From Caulobacter sp. (lineage in GTDB: Bacteria; Pseudomonadota; Alphaproteobacteria; Caulobacterales; Caulobacteraceae): a stretch of DNA of 38,337 nucleotides. The first letter of the stretch is position 1. Each line of letters opens with the position of its first letter. Shown piece by piece: positions 7,921 through 17,197 of the stretch. The DNA lies in the NCBI GenBank assembly GCA_019636175.1, contig JAHBYC010000026.1, positions 1 to 38,337 of the forward strand, given 5' to 3'. The notes under the pieces are model-generated. The model saw nothing but the letters and a program-made list of their open reading frames with translations. It was not told the origin of the DNA and ran no database searches. The position numbers and the translations under genes are program-made.

Positions 7921-8646
7921 ATGCACAACCTCAACATCGAGATTTCCGCCGACCTGGCCGGCTGGACCATCGCCTTCGACCTCGACGGCACCCTGGTCGA
8001 CAGCGCGCCGGACCTGGTCGGCGCCCTGAACACCATCCTGGTCGAGGACGCCCTGCCGCCCGTGTCGCTGGGAGAGGGACGGCTGCTGGTCGGTCGCGGC
8101 GCGCGCTGGATGGTCATGCAGGCCTTCCTCGCCGCCAATGTCGAACTGCCGGAAGAGCGGCTGGACGGCCTCGTCGAACGGGTTGTCGCCACCTATCGCG
8201 ACCGAATCGCCCGCGAAACCCTGCCCTATGACGGTTGCCTTGCCGCCCTGGACGCCCTCGCCGCCCGGGGCGCGACCCTGGCGGTCTGCACCAACAAGCG
8301 CAACGAACTGTCCCTGGCCCTGCTGGACGCCCTGAACATGACCGCCCGCTTCGCCGCGGTGATCGGCGCCGATGTCGCCCCGGCGCCCAAGCCCGACCCG
8401 CGCCACCTGCTGATGAGCATCGCCGAGGCGGGCGGCGATCCGGCCCGCGCGGTGCTGGTCGGCGACACCCGCTACGACACCGAAGCCGCCGCCAATGCGA
8501 ACGTGCCCTGCATCGCCGTCGACTTCGGCTACAGCCAGACCCCGGTCGCCGAGCTGGGGGCCGCCGCGGTCATCAGCCACTTTGACGACCTCCTCGCCGC
8601 CATCACCGCCCTGCCCTCTTGCCCCGCGGGCGCCCGGTCGCTATAG
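7921..8646 (+). CDS. gph: Phosphoglycolate phosphatase-like HAD hydrolase
   Basis: A 241-residue HAD-superfamily phosphatase. Motif I is FDLDGTLVDSAPDL (nucleophile D20, general acid/base D22), motif II is VCTNK, motif III uses the Lys of APKPDP, and motif IV is VGDTRYDTEAA. An alpha-helical cap follows motif I. This matches the Gph family, which removes 2-phosphoglycolate formed by DNA repair or oxygenation reactions. Substrate cannot be proven from sequence, since related HADs act on other small phosphoesters. The gene starts 56 bp from the divergent glmU start and ends 18 bp before a tRNA gene. Confidence 0.9.
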   Translation: MHNLNIEISADLAGWTIAFDLDGTLVDSAPDLVGALNTILVEDALPPVSLGEGRLLVGRGARWMVMQAFLAANVELPEERLDGLVERVVATYRDRIARETLPYDGCLAALDALAARGATLAVCTNKRNELSLALLDALNMTARFAAVIGADVAPAPKPDPRHLLMSIAEAGGDPARAVLVGDTRYDTEAAANANVPCIAVDFGYSQTPVAELGAAAVISHFDDLLAAITALPSCPAGARSL

Positions 8647-8664
8647 ACCCGCCCTTCCTGAGAA

Positions 8665-8739
8665 GGATGCGTAGCTCAGCGGGAGAGCACCTCGTTCACA
8701 CCGAGGGGGTCACAGGTTCAATCCCTGTCGCATCCACCA
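8665..8739 (+). tRNA. tRNA-Val (anticodon CAC)
   Basis: Full cloverleaf by eye. The acceptor stem is GGATGCG with CGCATCC, the D-arm contains TAGCTCAGCGGGAGAGCA, the anticodon stem is CCTCG/CGAGG with loop TTCACAC and anticodon CAC, and the T-arm is ACAGG-TTCAATC-CCTGT. The discriminator A is followed by an encoded CCA. It reads GUG valine codons, which are frequent in this GC-rich genome. It lies 18 bp after gph. Confidence 0.96.
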
Positions 8740-8886
8740 GGGTTTCCCCTTAATCCGATCATGAGCAGGCTTGGGCCTTAGCCCTGCACGACGCCGGCCC
8801 GGTTCGAGTGCGCGGACCCCGCCTCAAGGGATCGAACACCGGCGGATTACCGCTCCGGACCAGGCCTCTTCCAACTGTAGCTGTTG

Positions 8887-8916
8887 TTGACAGGCTCCCT
8901 CAGCGCGTGTGCTAAC
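8887..8916 (+). promoter_or_regulatory. Putative housekeeping promoter for the lipoprotein gene
   Basis: TTGACA at 8887-8892 and GCTAAC at 8911-8916 are separated by 18 bp. They resemble the Caulobacter sigma-73 pattern (TTGAC and GCTAN boxes) and sit just upstream of the small lipoprotein start at 8938. The spacing is slightly long. The rest of 8740-8886 shows no gene. Confidence 0.45.
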
Positions 8917-8937
8917 TGCCGTCTACTGGGGGGATTC

Positions 8938-9285
8938 ATGAAGCCTGTATTTGCGCTGGCCGTAGCGGGACTGCTGTTGGCCGGGTGCGCCACGTCGGCG
9001 GCCAAGGTTCAGCCGATTTCCATTTCACCGCTGCTCTACGCAAACAAGTCCTGTGACGAGTTGGCGCTGCAATTTGCCCAGACCGACAAGGACCTGCAGG
9101 TTCAGTCCCTGCGCCAGAACAAGACCCGCCGGGCGGACAAGGTCGGCGTGCTCCTCTTGGGCCTGCCGCTTTCGTCCATGACCGGCCACGGCGCGGAAGG
9201 CGAAGTCGCCCAGCTCAAGGGCGAGAAGATCGCCATTGAAAAGGCCCAGGCCGCCAAAGGGTGCCCCTCCGGCGACGGAACCTGA
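8938..9285 (+). CDS. Small predicted lipoprotein of unknown function
   Basis: A 115-residue protein beginning MKPVFALAVAGLLLAGCATS. This is a classic lipoprotein signal with lipobox LAGC and lipidated Cys17. The mature part is polar and mostly helical: CDELALQFAQTDKDLQVQ..., a short hydrophobic patch VGVLLLGLPLSSM, and a C-terminal QLKGEKIAIEKAQAAKGC. This resembles many short envelope lipoproteins with a helical hairpin, and no function is assigned. The frame is open for 18 codons upstream, but the ATG at 8938 starts the signal peptide and follows a G-rich ribosome-binding site. It converges on the thiolase gene across a hairpin terminator. Confidence 0.8.
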   Translation: MKPVFALAVAGLLLAGCATSAAKVQPISISPLLYANKSCDELALQFAQTDKDLQVQSLRQNKTRRADKVGVLLLGLPLSSMTGHGAEGEVAQLKGEKIAIEKAQAAKGCPSGDGT

Positions 9286-9360
9286 GGGGCCGCGCTTCGG
9301 CAAGGCGCCATTTGACACCCCGGATCGTCTCAGCCGGGGCTCCTGTCCGCTGAATGCAAA

Positions 9361-9388
9361 ACACCCCCCGGCCATGGCAGGGGGGTGT
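9361..9388 (-). terminator. Strong hairpin terminator between lipoprotein and thiolase genes
   Basis: ACACCCCCC (9361-9369) pairs perfectly with GGGGGGTGT (9380-9388) around a 10-nt loop. Read on the minus strand the stem runs into TTTTGCATT, giving a good intrinsic terminator for the thiolase transcript. On the plus strand the trailing sequence is CTTCG, so termination of the convergent lipoprotein transcript would be weaker. Confidence 0.8.
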
Positions 9389-9411
9389 CTTCGTCCGGCC
9401 TTGCCGGAAGG

Positions 9412-10584
<1,173 letters not shown>

Positions 10585-10794
10585 GAACTGTTCCTGCCGT
10601 ATGGACGGCCCGCTCTGGAAGGCGGCGGGTCCGCGAGAGATTGCCGCCGGAGTCTGCGGCTGGATGATCTGGCGCCTGGCGGACGGTGCTCAACGGGCGC
10701 CCCTCCAAACAAGCGTTTGACACTTTCCATGCTCCCGGCCCCGAGTGAAAGCCCCCGACCGAAAAATCGCCGAAAACTTTCCACTCCCCCGCCC

Positions 10795-10928
10795 GTCATC
10801 CCGGGCGTCCACAGGGCGACCCGGGACCCAGGGGGTGAAGGGCCTGGCGATCAAACTCAGCTTCCTGCCGGGCGCACGGCGCCTTCTGGGTCCCGGCGCT
10901 CCGCGCTTCGCACTCCGGCCGGGATGAC
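10795..10928. repeat. Dispersed intergenic repeat, copy A
   Basis: A 134-bp element bounded by the inverted ends GTCATCCCGG and CCGGGATGAC, with internal GACCCGGGACCCAGGGG and TCCCGGCGCTCCGCGC. A second full copy is at 33138-33268 and a partial one at 38258. It occupies most of the 370-bp gap between the SulP gene end and the thiolase start, and I see no gene there. Confidence 0.75.
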
Positions 10929-10954
10929 GGACGAGAAGGTCAGGCCAGCCCCCC

Positions 10955-12436
10955 TTAGTGTCCGCCGCCCGCGGGCAGGTGGCTCTTGTCGTGCCGGCCG
11001 ACCCTGTCGACCAGGGTGGCGCTGGCGGCGTTCATCCCGCTGAGCGCCACTTCGGCCCCCTGCCGCCGATAGCGGAACACCACCTTGTCGACCGCCGCCA
11101 CCCCGGTCAGGTCCCAGATATGCACCCCCGACATGTCGATCTCCACTCGGCGGGGATGGCCGTGGAACTCGAACTCCGCGGCGAAAAGGTCCGCGGAGCC
11201 GAAGAACAGCTGGCCGTGAACCCGATAGCGGCGAACCTCGTCCTCCTCGTCGAAGGCGCCCTCGACCACCAGCAGCTTGGAAACCTTTCGCGCGAAGAAG
11301 ATGGCGCTGAGCACCACCCCCAGCATGACCCCCTTGGACAGGTCATGGGTCGCCACCACCGTTGCGGTCGTCGCCAGCATAACCACCGAGGAGGCGAACG
11401 GCGTCGTCCTCAGCCGCAGGATCGAGCCCCAGTCGAAGGTGCCGATCGAGACCATGATCATCACCGCCACCAGGGCGGCCATCGGGATCCTGGCCACCCA
11501 GTCCTGCAGCACCAGGATCAGGAACAGCAGGAAGAGACCGGCCCACAGCGTGGACAGCCTGCCCCGCCCGCCGGATTTCACATTGATGATCGACTGGCCG
11601 ATCATCGCGCAGCCGGCCATGCCGCCGAACAGCGGCGCCAGGATGTTGGCGATGCCCTGGCCCCGCGTCTCACGGTCCTTGTCCGACGGGGAGTCGGTCA
11701 GGTCATCGACCAGGTTGGCGGTCAGCAGGGATTCCAGCAGACCGACAAAGGCCAGGGTCGCGGCCACCGGCCCGATAATCCTCAGGGTCTCCAGCGTCAG
11801 GGGCACGGCCGGCAGGTGGAAGACCGGCAGGGTCGAGGGCATGGCGCCCATGTCGCCGACGGTCCGCACGTCGATCTTCAGGGCCATGGCCAGGGCGCTG
11901 AGAACAATGATGGCGATCAGCGGCGAAGGAACCGCGCGGGTCACACGGGGCAGCAGATAGATAATCGCCAGTCCGCCGGCGACCATCGCCCAGGTCTGCC
12001 AGTTGGCCCCGATCAGCTCGGGAAGCTGGGCCAGGAAGATCAGGATGGCCAGGGAATTGACGAAGCCGGTCATCACCGAGCGGGAGACGAACTTGATGTA
12101 GCGACCCAGGCGCAGAAACCCGACAACGACCTGAAATATTCCCGTCAAGATACTGGCGGCAAACAGATATTCCAGCCCATGCTCCTTGACGAGACCGACC
12201 ATCAGCAGAGACATCGCCCCGGTCGCCGCGGAGATCATCGCCGGCCGCCCGCCGACCAGGGCGATCGTCACCGCAATGACGAAAGATGCGTAGAGCCCCA
12301 CCGCCGGATCGACTCCGGCGATCAGGGAAAAGGCGATCGCCTCCGGGATCAGCGCCAGGGCGACGACAGTCCCGGACAGCAGGTCATTGCGCGGATTGGC
12401 CAGCCACTCGCGGCGGATCCGGGTCAGAAAGGTCAT
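10955..12436 (-). CDS. SulP-family anion transporter with STAS domain
   Basis: A 493-residue inner-membrane transporter of the SulP/SLC26 family, which moves sulfate, bicarbonate or similar anions. The N-terminus carries the signature [21 protein letters not shown] (from residue 29), then about a dozen hydrophobic segments. [21 protein letters not shown] is the conserved loop of prokaryotic members. A C-terminal STAS domain ends with [20 protein letters not shown] (431-450). The ATG at 12434-12436 was chosen over an upstream in-frame TTG. Substrate is not determined; SulP members of this shorter type often carry bicarbonate or sulfate. It follows the glucoamylase-family gene on the same strand after 133 bp. 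Confidence 0.92.
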   Translation of the reverse strand: MTFLTRIRREWLANPRNDLLSGTVVALALIPEAIAFSLIAGVDPAVGLYASFVIAVTIALVGGRPAMISAATGAMSLLMVGLVKEHGLEYLFAASILTGIFQVVVGFLRLGRYIKFVSRSVMTGFVNSLAILIFLAQLPELIGANWQTWAMVAGGLAIIYLLPRVTRAVPSPLIAIIVLSALAMALKIDVRTVGDMGAMPSTLPVFHLPAVPLTLETLRIIGPVAATLAFVGLLESLLTANLVDDLTDSPSDKDRETRGQGIANILAPLFGGMAGCAMIGQSIINVKSGGRGRLSTLWAGLFLLFLILVLQDWVARIPMAALVAVMIMVSIGTFDWGSILRLRTTPFASSVVMLATTATVVATHDLSKGVMLGVVLSAIFFARKVSKLLVVEGAFDEEDEVRRYRVHGQLFFGSADLFAAEFEFHGHPRRVEIDMSGVHIWDLTGVAAVDKVVFRYRRQGAEVALSGMNAASATLVDRVGRHDKSHLPAGGGH

Positions 12437-12569
12437 GGAAGGCAAACTCAATCCAGGCGCTCCGCATCCATCAGGACAGCGGCGCTTCAGGTCTTTTCAG
12501 GTTTCCGGGGGATAGGCGCCCGGCCGAGCCACCCGATCTGGCCGGGTCCGGCGAAGGGGCGCATGTGCC

Positions 12570-13916
12570 TCAAGGGATCGGCGCTGACAACCCGCCTTGG
12601 TCCGCCTCTTCCGTCAGCCAGCCGCCCGAGAAGCCGGCCCGCCCCAGACCCCGCCGGATCACCGGCTCGCCGCGCATCAGCCGCCAGACCAGATCGGAGC
12701 GGTGGTTTTCCATCATCGCCACGATCGGTCCCTGATCGATGCCCAGCATGTCGCGCCCCACCCATCCGGTCAGGGGCCGGATATCGCCATGAGCGCGCGG
12801 CGCCCGCGTCACCGATGGATTGAACGCGTCCTGGAACCCCTGGGGCCCGTAGATGGCCGCCCCGTGATCCTCGATCATCCGCCGCAAGGTGGGGATCACC
12901 ACCTCCGGGGCGAAAGGCAGAGAGGCCGCCACCGCCGTCGGGGCCAGGGTGCCGTCGTCGAAATCATGGGCCCCGCGCGCCGAATAGGCCCTGAACCGTT
13001 TGATCGAAAGGCCGCGCAGCTGCAGGAAATCGCCGGGTCCGTCGCAGGCGGTCAGGCCCCAGAGCTGATCGTTGTAGCCGTTCCAGCGGCCGGGATTGCT
13101 GAGGGCGTAGGCCTGCTGGGCCAGCACCGCCCGGCGGCTGTTCTCGAAATAGTCGAGACCCCGCCCCCGCATGAAGGCGTCCTGCACGCCGCGAAAGTCG
13201 ATCCACAGCTGGCTGTACTGATGTCCGAACATCGGCCCGAAGCCAAGATGCGGCGCCGGCCTCTCGCGCCAGCTCTGCCCATAGCCCTCGCACCAGGCCT
13301 GCCAGGCGCTCGCCGGAACCGGCGATCCCTCCACCCCCAGCGCCAGGATGTAGAGGATCATCGCCTCGTTGTAGCCGCGCCACTCATAGGGGATCGCCCC
13401 CTCCCCGGGCTTCCAGCCCAGGGCGAAGCGGCCGGACGGCGTCAGCATGAAGCCCCAGTCGACCCGGTCGATCAGCCCGGCGACCCGCTCGCGGATCTCG
13501 CCCTCCTCCGCCGCCTCGCCGTCGAAATACCGCGCCGAGGCCAGGGCACCTGCCAGCAGCAGGGCGGTGTCGATGGTCGACAGTTCGCAGTCGCCGGCTC
13601 TCAGGCCGGTGTCCATGCTGAGGAAATGATAGAACCAGCCCCGCGTTCCCGAGACGCCGCTGACCGCATCGCCCTGCGGTGCGTCAGACAGGGTGCGCAG
13701 GGCCCGCAGGGTCAGGTCGGCGGCGGTCGCCCTCGGCGTCCAGCCCCGCGCCGCCCCGACAATCCAGCAGGTCAGGGCGAAGCCGACCGCCGCGATGGAA
13801 CAGGCCGAGGGGCTGGGCCAGCGGTCGGCGGTCAGGCCCGTGGTCCGGTTGGTGGCCGCGATCAGTCCGGAATAGGTCCGCGCCTGGATCTGGCCGATCA
13901 GCTCCTCGTCGGTCAT
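12570..13916 (-). CDS. Glucoamylase-family protein (PF10091 / GH144-like)
   Basis: A 448-residue (alpha/alpha)6-type glycosidase-like protein. Recognisable blocks are TTGLTADRWP near 25-34, SGTRGWFYHFLSMDTG, EWRGYNEAMILYILALG, PMFGHQYSQLWIDFRG, WNGYNDQLWGLTACDGP and TVAASLPFAPEVVIPTLR. These are characteristic of the family that includes GH144 beta-1,2-glucanases and the glucoamylase-like domain of cyclic-glucan synthases. A beta-1,2-glucan substrate is an inference by family. No signal peptide is visible at the chosen ATG, which would place it in the cytoplasm. The start ATG overlaps the upstream gene's stop (ATGA), so the two are translationally coupled. Confidence 0.85.
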   Translation of the reverse strand: MTDEELIGQIQARTYSGLIAATNRTTGLTADRWPSPSACSIAAVGFALTCWIVGAARGWTPRATAADLTLRALRTLSDAPQGDAVSGVSGTRGWFYHFLSMDTGLRAGDCELSTIDTALLLAGALASARYFDGEAAEEGEIRERVAGLIDRVDWGFMLTPSGRFALGWKPGEGAIPYEWRGYNEAMILYILALGVEGSPVPASAWQAWCEGYGQSWRERPAPHLGFGPMFGHQYSQLWIDFRGVQDAFMRGRGLDYFENSRRAVLAQQAYALSNPGRWNGYNDQLWGLTACDGPGDFLQLRGLSIKRFRAYSARGAHDFDDGTLAPTAVAASLPFAPEVVIPTLRRMIEDHGAAIYGPQGFQDAFNPSVTRAPRAHGDIRPLTGWVGRDMLGIDQGPIVAMMENHRSDLVWRLMRGEPVIRRGLGRAGFSGGWLTEEADQGGLSAPIP

Positions 13917-14368
13917 GCGGCCCGCGCCATGCCGTCCTGCACCAGGTCGCGCAGCCGTTCGGCCTGGTCGATCATCGCCCGCGCCTCCCCGCCGTCCGCC
14001 TTGAGACCGCGCCAGCGCCCTGCGTCGAAGATCAGATAATCGTGGGATGGCCGGGCCGGGTCATCGAGACTGATCCGCACCTTGAGACCGCGCAGCCGGC
14101 CCTTCTCCACATCCCGCAGCACCTCCGCGCCGCGCACCTCGGCGAAGGGGTAGACCGTCTCGAAGTCCGGATCGCCGAGCACCAGCGCCTCTCCGTTCAG
14201 GCTCACCCCGACATAGCGCCGATCCAGCTTGGATACGAACAGCGCCCAGAGCGGGTTTCGCAGGCGAATGGCGTTGGCATAGTGGCGCAACGCCCGGCTC
14301 CGTCGCGCTCGCAGAAAGATCGGTAACAGCAAGACCAGCAGCAGGGCGATCTGCAGCGCGAGCAGCAT
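13913..14368 (-). CDS. Small membrane-anchored protein of unknown function
   Basis: A 151-residue protein with one N-terminal transmembrane helix (MLLALQIALLLVLLLPIFL), a basic stop-transfer patch (RARRSRALRH), then a mostly beta domain (YVGVSLNGEALVLGDPDFETVYPFAEVRGAEV...) and a C-terminal helix. No named family is recognised. The stop overlaps the glucoamylase-family start by ATGA, and its ATG directly abuts the stop of the beta-hydroxylase gene. The three genes therefore almost certainly form one transcript and may act together. Confidence 0.8.
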   Translation of the reverse strand: MLLALQIALLLVLLLPIFLRARRSRALRHYANAIRLRNPLWALFVSKLDRRYVGVSLNGEALVLGDPDFETVYPFAEVRGAEVLRDVEKGRLRGLKVRISLDDPARPSHDYLIFDAGRWRGLKADGGEARAMIDQAERLRDLVQDGMARAA

Positions 14369-15550
14369 TCAGGCGCTCCAGGCCGGGGCCGGCTCGCCAT
14401 AGGCGTCGACGGCCGCGAAAAGTCCGGCGACCATGGCCCGCTCATCCAGGGTCAGTTCCGGCCGCCAGATGTCGAAGATCAGGATGATGCGGTCCTCGTT
14501 GCTGCTGTTCCAGGCTTCGTGCTCGATGGTGTCGTCGAACAGCCAGGCCTCGCCCTCGCGCCATTCGCGCGTCTCGTTGCCGACCCGGAAGCCACAACCG
14601 TCCGGCACAATCAAGGGCAGGTGGCCGATCAGCCGGGCGTTGATGAAGCCGTTGTGCGGCGGAATTCTGGCCCCCGGCGCCAGCCGCGAGAACAGGATCG
14701 ACGGCGTCCGCCCGTCGATCCGGCACAGCGGCAGCTCCTCCATCGCCGCCAGGGTCGCCGGGCACCGTGAGGCCACCGCCTCCACCGGGGCGCCGTCCCG
14801 CCAGACATACAGCGCGCTCCAGTCGGCGCTGTCGCGCATGCCATGGGCGTCCGCCTGGGGTCGGTCGTCGCGGCTTTCCAGATAGGGGGTGAAGGCCGGG
14901 CCATCCGCCAGCAGGGCCTTCAGCTCGTCGCGAATGGCCCCCGTCGCCGCCTCGACGCGCTCCAGCCACGGAAACGGCTCGCGGTCATAGAACTGGATCT
15001 GCGGCAGGCCGGGAAAATAGTAGTGGCGAGGCTCCTGCAGGAAGATCTGCTTCTTGCCGAGCATCAGGTCGATGGACTGGGAAAACCGCGCCGCCGCCGG
15101 CGAGTCCGCCGCCACGCCCTGGCTGGCCATCGTCGCCCGCAGGTGGGCTTCGTAGTCGGCGGCGTAGCGCTCGCTCATCGTCCTGGCCCGCCGCACCTCC
15201 GAGGCGATCTCGGCAGGCAACCGCTCCGGCGGCGGGGCCGCGCGCAGGGCGCTGCGATAGAAGGCGGCGGCGGCCCGGCTGTCCCCGGCGTCGGCGAAAT
15301 GGTCGGCCTTCATGATCAGGCCGCGAAGATGCCGCGGCTCCAGCAACAACAGCTGGTCCAGCGCCGCCAGCATCGCGTCGGGGTCCCTCAGCCCGCGATG
15401 GGCGACGGCTAGCCCCAGCCACACCGGCGCTTCAGCCTTGCCCGACGCGACAAGGGCGTCGAACAGATCGCGAGCGGTGGCAAAGTCGCCCCGGCCAAGC
15501 GCCTGGGCGCCGGACTGGATCAGGGAGCGAGGGTCGGTAGGCGCTTGCAT
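14369..15550 (-). CDS. TPR / aspartyl-asparaginyl beta-hydroxylase-family protein
   Basis: A 393-residue protein. Residues 1-130 are TPR-like helices (LGRGDFATARDLFDALV, WLGLAVAHRGLRDPDAMLAALDQLL). The C-terminal two-thirds is an aspartyl/asparaginyl beta-hydroxylase domain (PF05118), an Fe(II)/2-oxoglutarate oxygenase of jelly-roll fold. The two expected iron-ligand histidines are in PPHNGFINARLIGHLPL (H299) and FDDTIEHEAWN (H344), followed by the 2-oxoglutarate-region segment DRIILIFDIWRPE. Substrate is unknown; related bacterial proteins modify peptides or lipids. It is the first gene of a three-gene unit, with no gap to the next gene. The start ATG at 15548-15550 gives a complete TPR region. 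Confidence 0.88.
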   Translation of the reverse strand: MQAPTDPRSLIQSGAQALGRGDFATARDLFDALVASGKAEAPVWLGLAVAHRGLRDPDAMLAALDQLLLLEPRHLRGLIMKADHFADAGDSRAAAAFYRSALRAAPPPERLPAEIASEVRRARTMSERYAADYEAHLRATMASQGVAADSPAAARFSQSIDLMLGKKQIFLQEPRHYYFPGLPQIQFYDREPFPWLERVEAATGAIRDELKALLADGPAFTPYLESRDDRPQADAHGMRDSADWSALYVWRDGAPVEAVASRCPATLAAMEELPLCRIDGRTPSILFSRLAPGARIPPHNGFINARLIGHLPLIVPDGCGFRVGNETREWREGEAWLFDDTIEHEAWNSSNEDRIILIFDIWRPELTLDERAMVAGLFAAVDAYGEPAPAWSA

Positions 15551-15636
15551 GCGGCGATCAAAGGTCGCCGAACGTGAGCGGTCAACGGATTTGAAGCGGA
15601 CAATTTGACATCCCGCGTCGTCGGCCCGAAACCGCC

Positions 15637-17052
15637 GTGATGAGCAGCGACCCCGCCCACCGCCACATCCACTTCATCGGCATCGCCGGCGCCGGCATGA
15701 GCGCCACCGCCCTGATGATGCGGGACGCCGGCCACGTCATCGGCGGCTCGGACGAAGAGGCCTTTCCGCCGATCAGCACCTATCTGGAAACCCTCGGCGT
15801 GCCCTTCCGGCGCACGCTGGCGGCGGAGAATATCGGCCCGGAGGTGGATCTGGTCGTACTCGGCGGCAGCGCCCGGCTGCACGGCGAGGACAATCCCGAA
15901 TATGTCGAGGCGGTGCGCCGGGGCATCGAGATGACGGGCTTTCCCCAGCTGGTGGCCCGCCAGACCGCCGATCGCGACGTCACCGTCGTCGCCGGCAGCT
16001 TCGGCAAGTCCAGCTGCACCGCCCTGTTGGCCCACATCCTGCGCGAGGCCGGCAAGGACCCGGGCTACATGATCGGCGCCATCCCGGCCGGCGGCGGTCC
16101 GACCGGCGCCTGGGGGTCGGGCCCGATGGTGCTGGAGGGGGACGAGTACATCGTCAGCCAGAGCGACCGGCGCTCGAAGTTCATGCTCTACGACGTCGAC
16201 CACCTGCTGGTGACCTCCCTGGTGCATGACCACCTCAACGTCTTCCCGACCTGGCCTGAGTATGAGGCGCCGTTCCGGGCCCTGCTGGGCCGCGTCAGCC
16301 CGGGCGCCACGGTCGTTCTCAAGGACTCCCCGTCCCTGCGCGCCATCGCCGATGAGTGCCCGGTGACGCCGGTGTGGTACGGCGCCGCCGACAGCGGCTG
16401 GCGCGCCCGCGAGGTGGTGTTCGGCGAAACCACCCGCTTTGTCCTGGTCGCCCCGGACGGCGCCGAACTGCCGCTGCAGACCCAGCTCCTGGGCGCCCAC
16501 AACATCGAGAACATCGTCGGCGTCGCCGCCCTGCTGCTGACCCGCGACCTGGTCACGCCAGGCGAGCTGCAGGCGGCCGTAGCCTCCTTCCAGGGCATCC
16601 GGCGACGGCTGGACCGCCTGACCACCACCTCCCGCGTGCCGGTGATCGAGGGCTTCGGCTCGTCCTATGAAAAGGCCCGCTCGGCCATCGAGGCCATGGC
16701 GCCGCATTTCCCGGGTCGGCCCCTCTGGGTGATCTTCGAGCCCCACACCTTCTCCTGGCGCAACCACGAGGCCCTTGCCTGGTATGACACCGTCTTCGAG
16801 GGGGTTGCCCGGGTCATCGTCATCCCGCCCCCGCTTCACGGCGCCGCCAGCCACAGCCAGCTGACCCACGGCGAGATTCTGGCCCGCATCAACGCCGCAG
16901 GGGTCAACGCCGTCGGCGCCGCGACCCCCAGCGAGTGCGAAGCCGCCCTGGCCGACCTGACCGGAGACGAGGTGGTCCTGCTGCTGTCCTCCGGTCCGCT
17001 GTTGGGCCTGCCGGCCAGTCTGCCGGCGCTGATGGACGGCCGGTTCGGCTGA
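15637..17052 (+). CDS. Mpl-like Mur ligase homologue
   Basis: A 471-residue member of the Mur ligase family, closest by eye to Mpl, which joins UDP-MurNAc to the recycled murein tripeptide. The N-terminal Rossmann-like motif is HFIGIAGAGMSATALMM. The ATP loop reads GSFGKSSCTA instead of the usual GTHGKTTT. EGDEYIVSQSDRRSKF aligns with the EADEYD..F.DKRSKF block of Mpl, and LLGAHNIENIVGVAALL and FQGIRRRLDR fit the central and C-terminal domains. The C-terminal domain has EGFGSSYEKARSAI where Mpl has a DDFAHHP motif, and FEPHTFSWRN where Mpl has LEPRSNT. It is therefore a divergent relative, and its substrate may differ. Divergent from the beta-hydroxylase gene. Confidence 0.8.
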   Translation: MMSSDPAHRHIHFIGIAGAGMSATALMMRDAGHVIGGSDEEAFPPISTYLETLGVPFRRTLAAENIGPEVDLVVLGGSARLHGEDNPEYVEAVRRGIEMTGFPQLVARQTADRDVTVVAGSFGKSSCTALLAHILREAGKDPGYMIGAIPAGGGPTGAWGSGPMVLEGDEYIVSQSDRRSKFMLYDVDHLLVTSLVHDHLNVFPTWPEYEAPFRALLGRVSPGATVVLKDSPSLRAIADECPVTPVWYGAADSGWRAREVVFGETTRFVLVAPDGAELPLQTQLLGAHNIENIVGVAALLLTRDLVTPGELQAAVASFQGIRRRLDRLTTTSRVPVIEGFGSSYEKARSAIEAMAPHFPGRPLWVIFEPHTFSWRNHEALAWYDTVFEGVARVIVIPPPLHGAASHSQLTHGEILARINAAGVNAVGAATPSECEAALADLTGDEVVLLLSSGPLLGLPASLPALMDGRFG

Positions 17053-17197
17053 GGGGCCACATCCCCGGCCGTTGCAGGAAAGCCTCGACCGGCCGACCGA
17101 TTGCCCCCGCTGCCGCCCGTCGGGCATGCGAAAGCCTTTGCGGTGCGCGCGGCGCATGTCACTTTCCGGGGGTAGCGAAAGGTCCCGTCTCACGTTC

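Noticed and set aside
17072-17197. Longer start for the MlaE permease
   Set aside because: The added 42 residues are Arg/Cys-rich and unlike any STAS domain start; the ATG at 17198 starts the domain directly.
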